Source: JAVWGW01 sp036655915 (lineage in GTDB: Bacteria; Actinomycetota; Coriobacteriia; Coriobacteriales; Eggerthellaceae). Taken from it: 32,653 nt of DNA. The DNA lies in NCBI GenBank assembly GCA_036655915.1, contig JAVVPE010000016.1, forward strand, positions 1 to 32,653, read 5' to 3'. The translations under genes were made by a program, and so were the position numbers. The notes under the pieces are model-generated. The model did no database searches, was not told where the DNA came from, and saw nothing but the letters and a program-made list of their open reading frames with translations. Positions 32,642 to 32,653 of this stretch are shown here, one piece after another; the stretch's first letter is position 1, and each line of letters opens with the position of its first letter.

Positions 32642-32653
32642 TGATGTGTTGGG

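Noticed and set aside
32357..32644. Plus-strand frame ending in a KGREG repeat
   Set aside because: It is created by the GGGAA microsatellite and the antisense of the helicase start. No ribosome binding site or homology.

Overview
The window reads as chromosomal housekeeping DNA from a GC-rich actinobacterial anaerobe, most likely class Coriobacteriia (Eggerthellaceae-like). This is inferred from an actinobacterial-type RF2, FMN-dependent FabK in place of FabI, split transketolase genes, a large BTAD/SARP-type regulator, and a Firmicute-like gene order around secA and the fab genes. I could not run any search, so the taxonomy is inference.

Layout. Positions 1-2457 (+) hold the end of thiC followed by thiM, thiE and thiD, a thiamine biosynthesis and salvage operon. 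Positions 2474-6166 (-) hold an amidohydrolase, a metallo-beta-lactamase-fold hydrolase and a PIN-toxin/RelB-like antitoxin pair. Positions 6233-6540 (-) form a complete tRNA transcription unit: consensus promoter, tRNA-Gln(CTG), tRNA-Glu(CTC), intrinsic terminator. Next is the CCA-adding enzyme (-), with a 13-bp tandem repeat in its probable leader. An 893-aa NTPase/BTAD regulator is transcribed divergently from it. Positions 11085-21957 (+) run secA, prfB, two transketolase subunits, ftsE, ftsX, an S41 peptidase homologue and RNase R. Then come a DegV protein, a MarR-family regulator and a roughly 300-bp repeat- and hairpin-rich intergenic region. Positions 23719-30867 hold a type II fatty-acid operon: acpP-fabK-fabD-fabG-fabF-fabZ-accDA. 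The window ends with a convergent DEAD-box helicase (-) and a GGGAA microsatellite upstream of it.

How the genes work together. The MarR gene plus fab cluster follows the streptococcal order fabT-(fabH)-acpP-fabK-fabD-fabG-fabF-(accB)-fabZ-(accC)-accD-accA, with the bracketed genes absent. AccD and AccA are fused, and upstream of AccD the fusion carries what looks like a degenerate biotin-carboxylase N-terminal domain, possibly a relic of the missing accC. A 25-bp near-perfect inverted repeat upstream of acpP is a good candidate operator for the MarR protein. The secA-prfB-ftsE-ftsX-ctp block resembles the Bacillus order and couples secretion, termination and cell division genes.

Most notable oddities: the S41 'peptidase' after ftsX has alanine where the nucleophilic serine should be; RF2 has SPT instead of the canonical SPF stop-codon-reading tripeptide and no programmed frameshift; FabD has GFSLGQ instead of GHSLGE; and the AccDA fusion has its BC-like N-terminus. 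I found no CRISPR array, insertion sequence or prophage.
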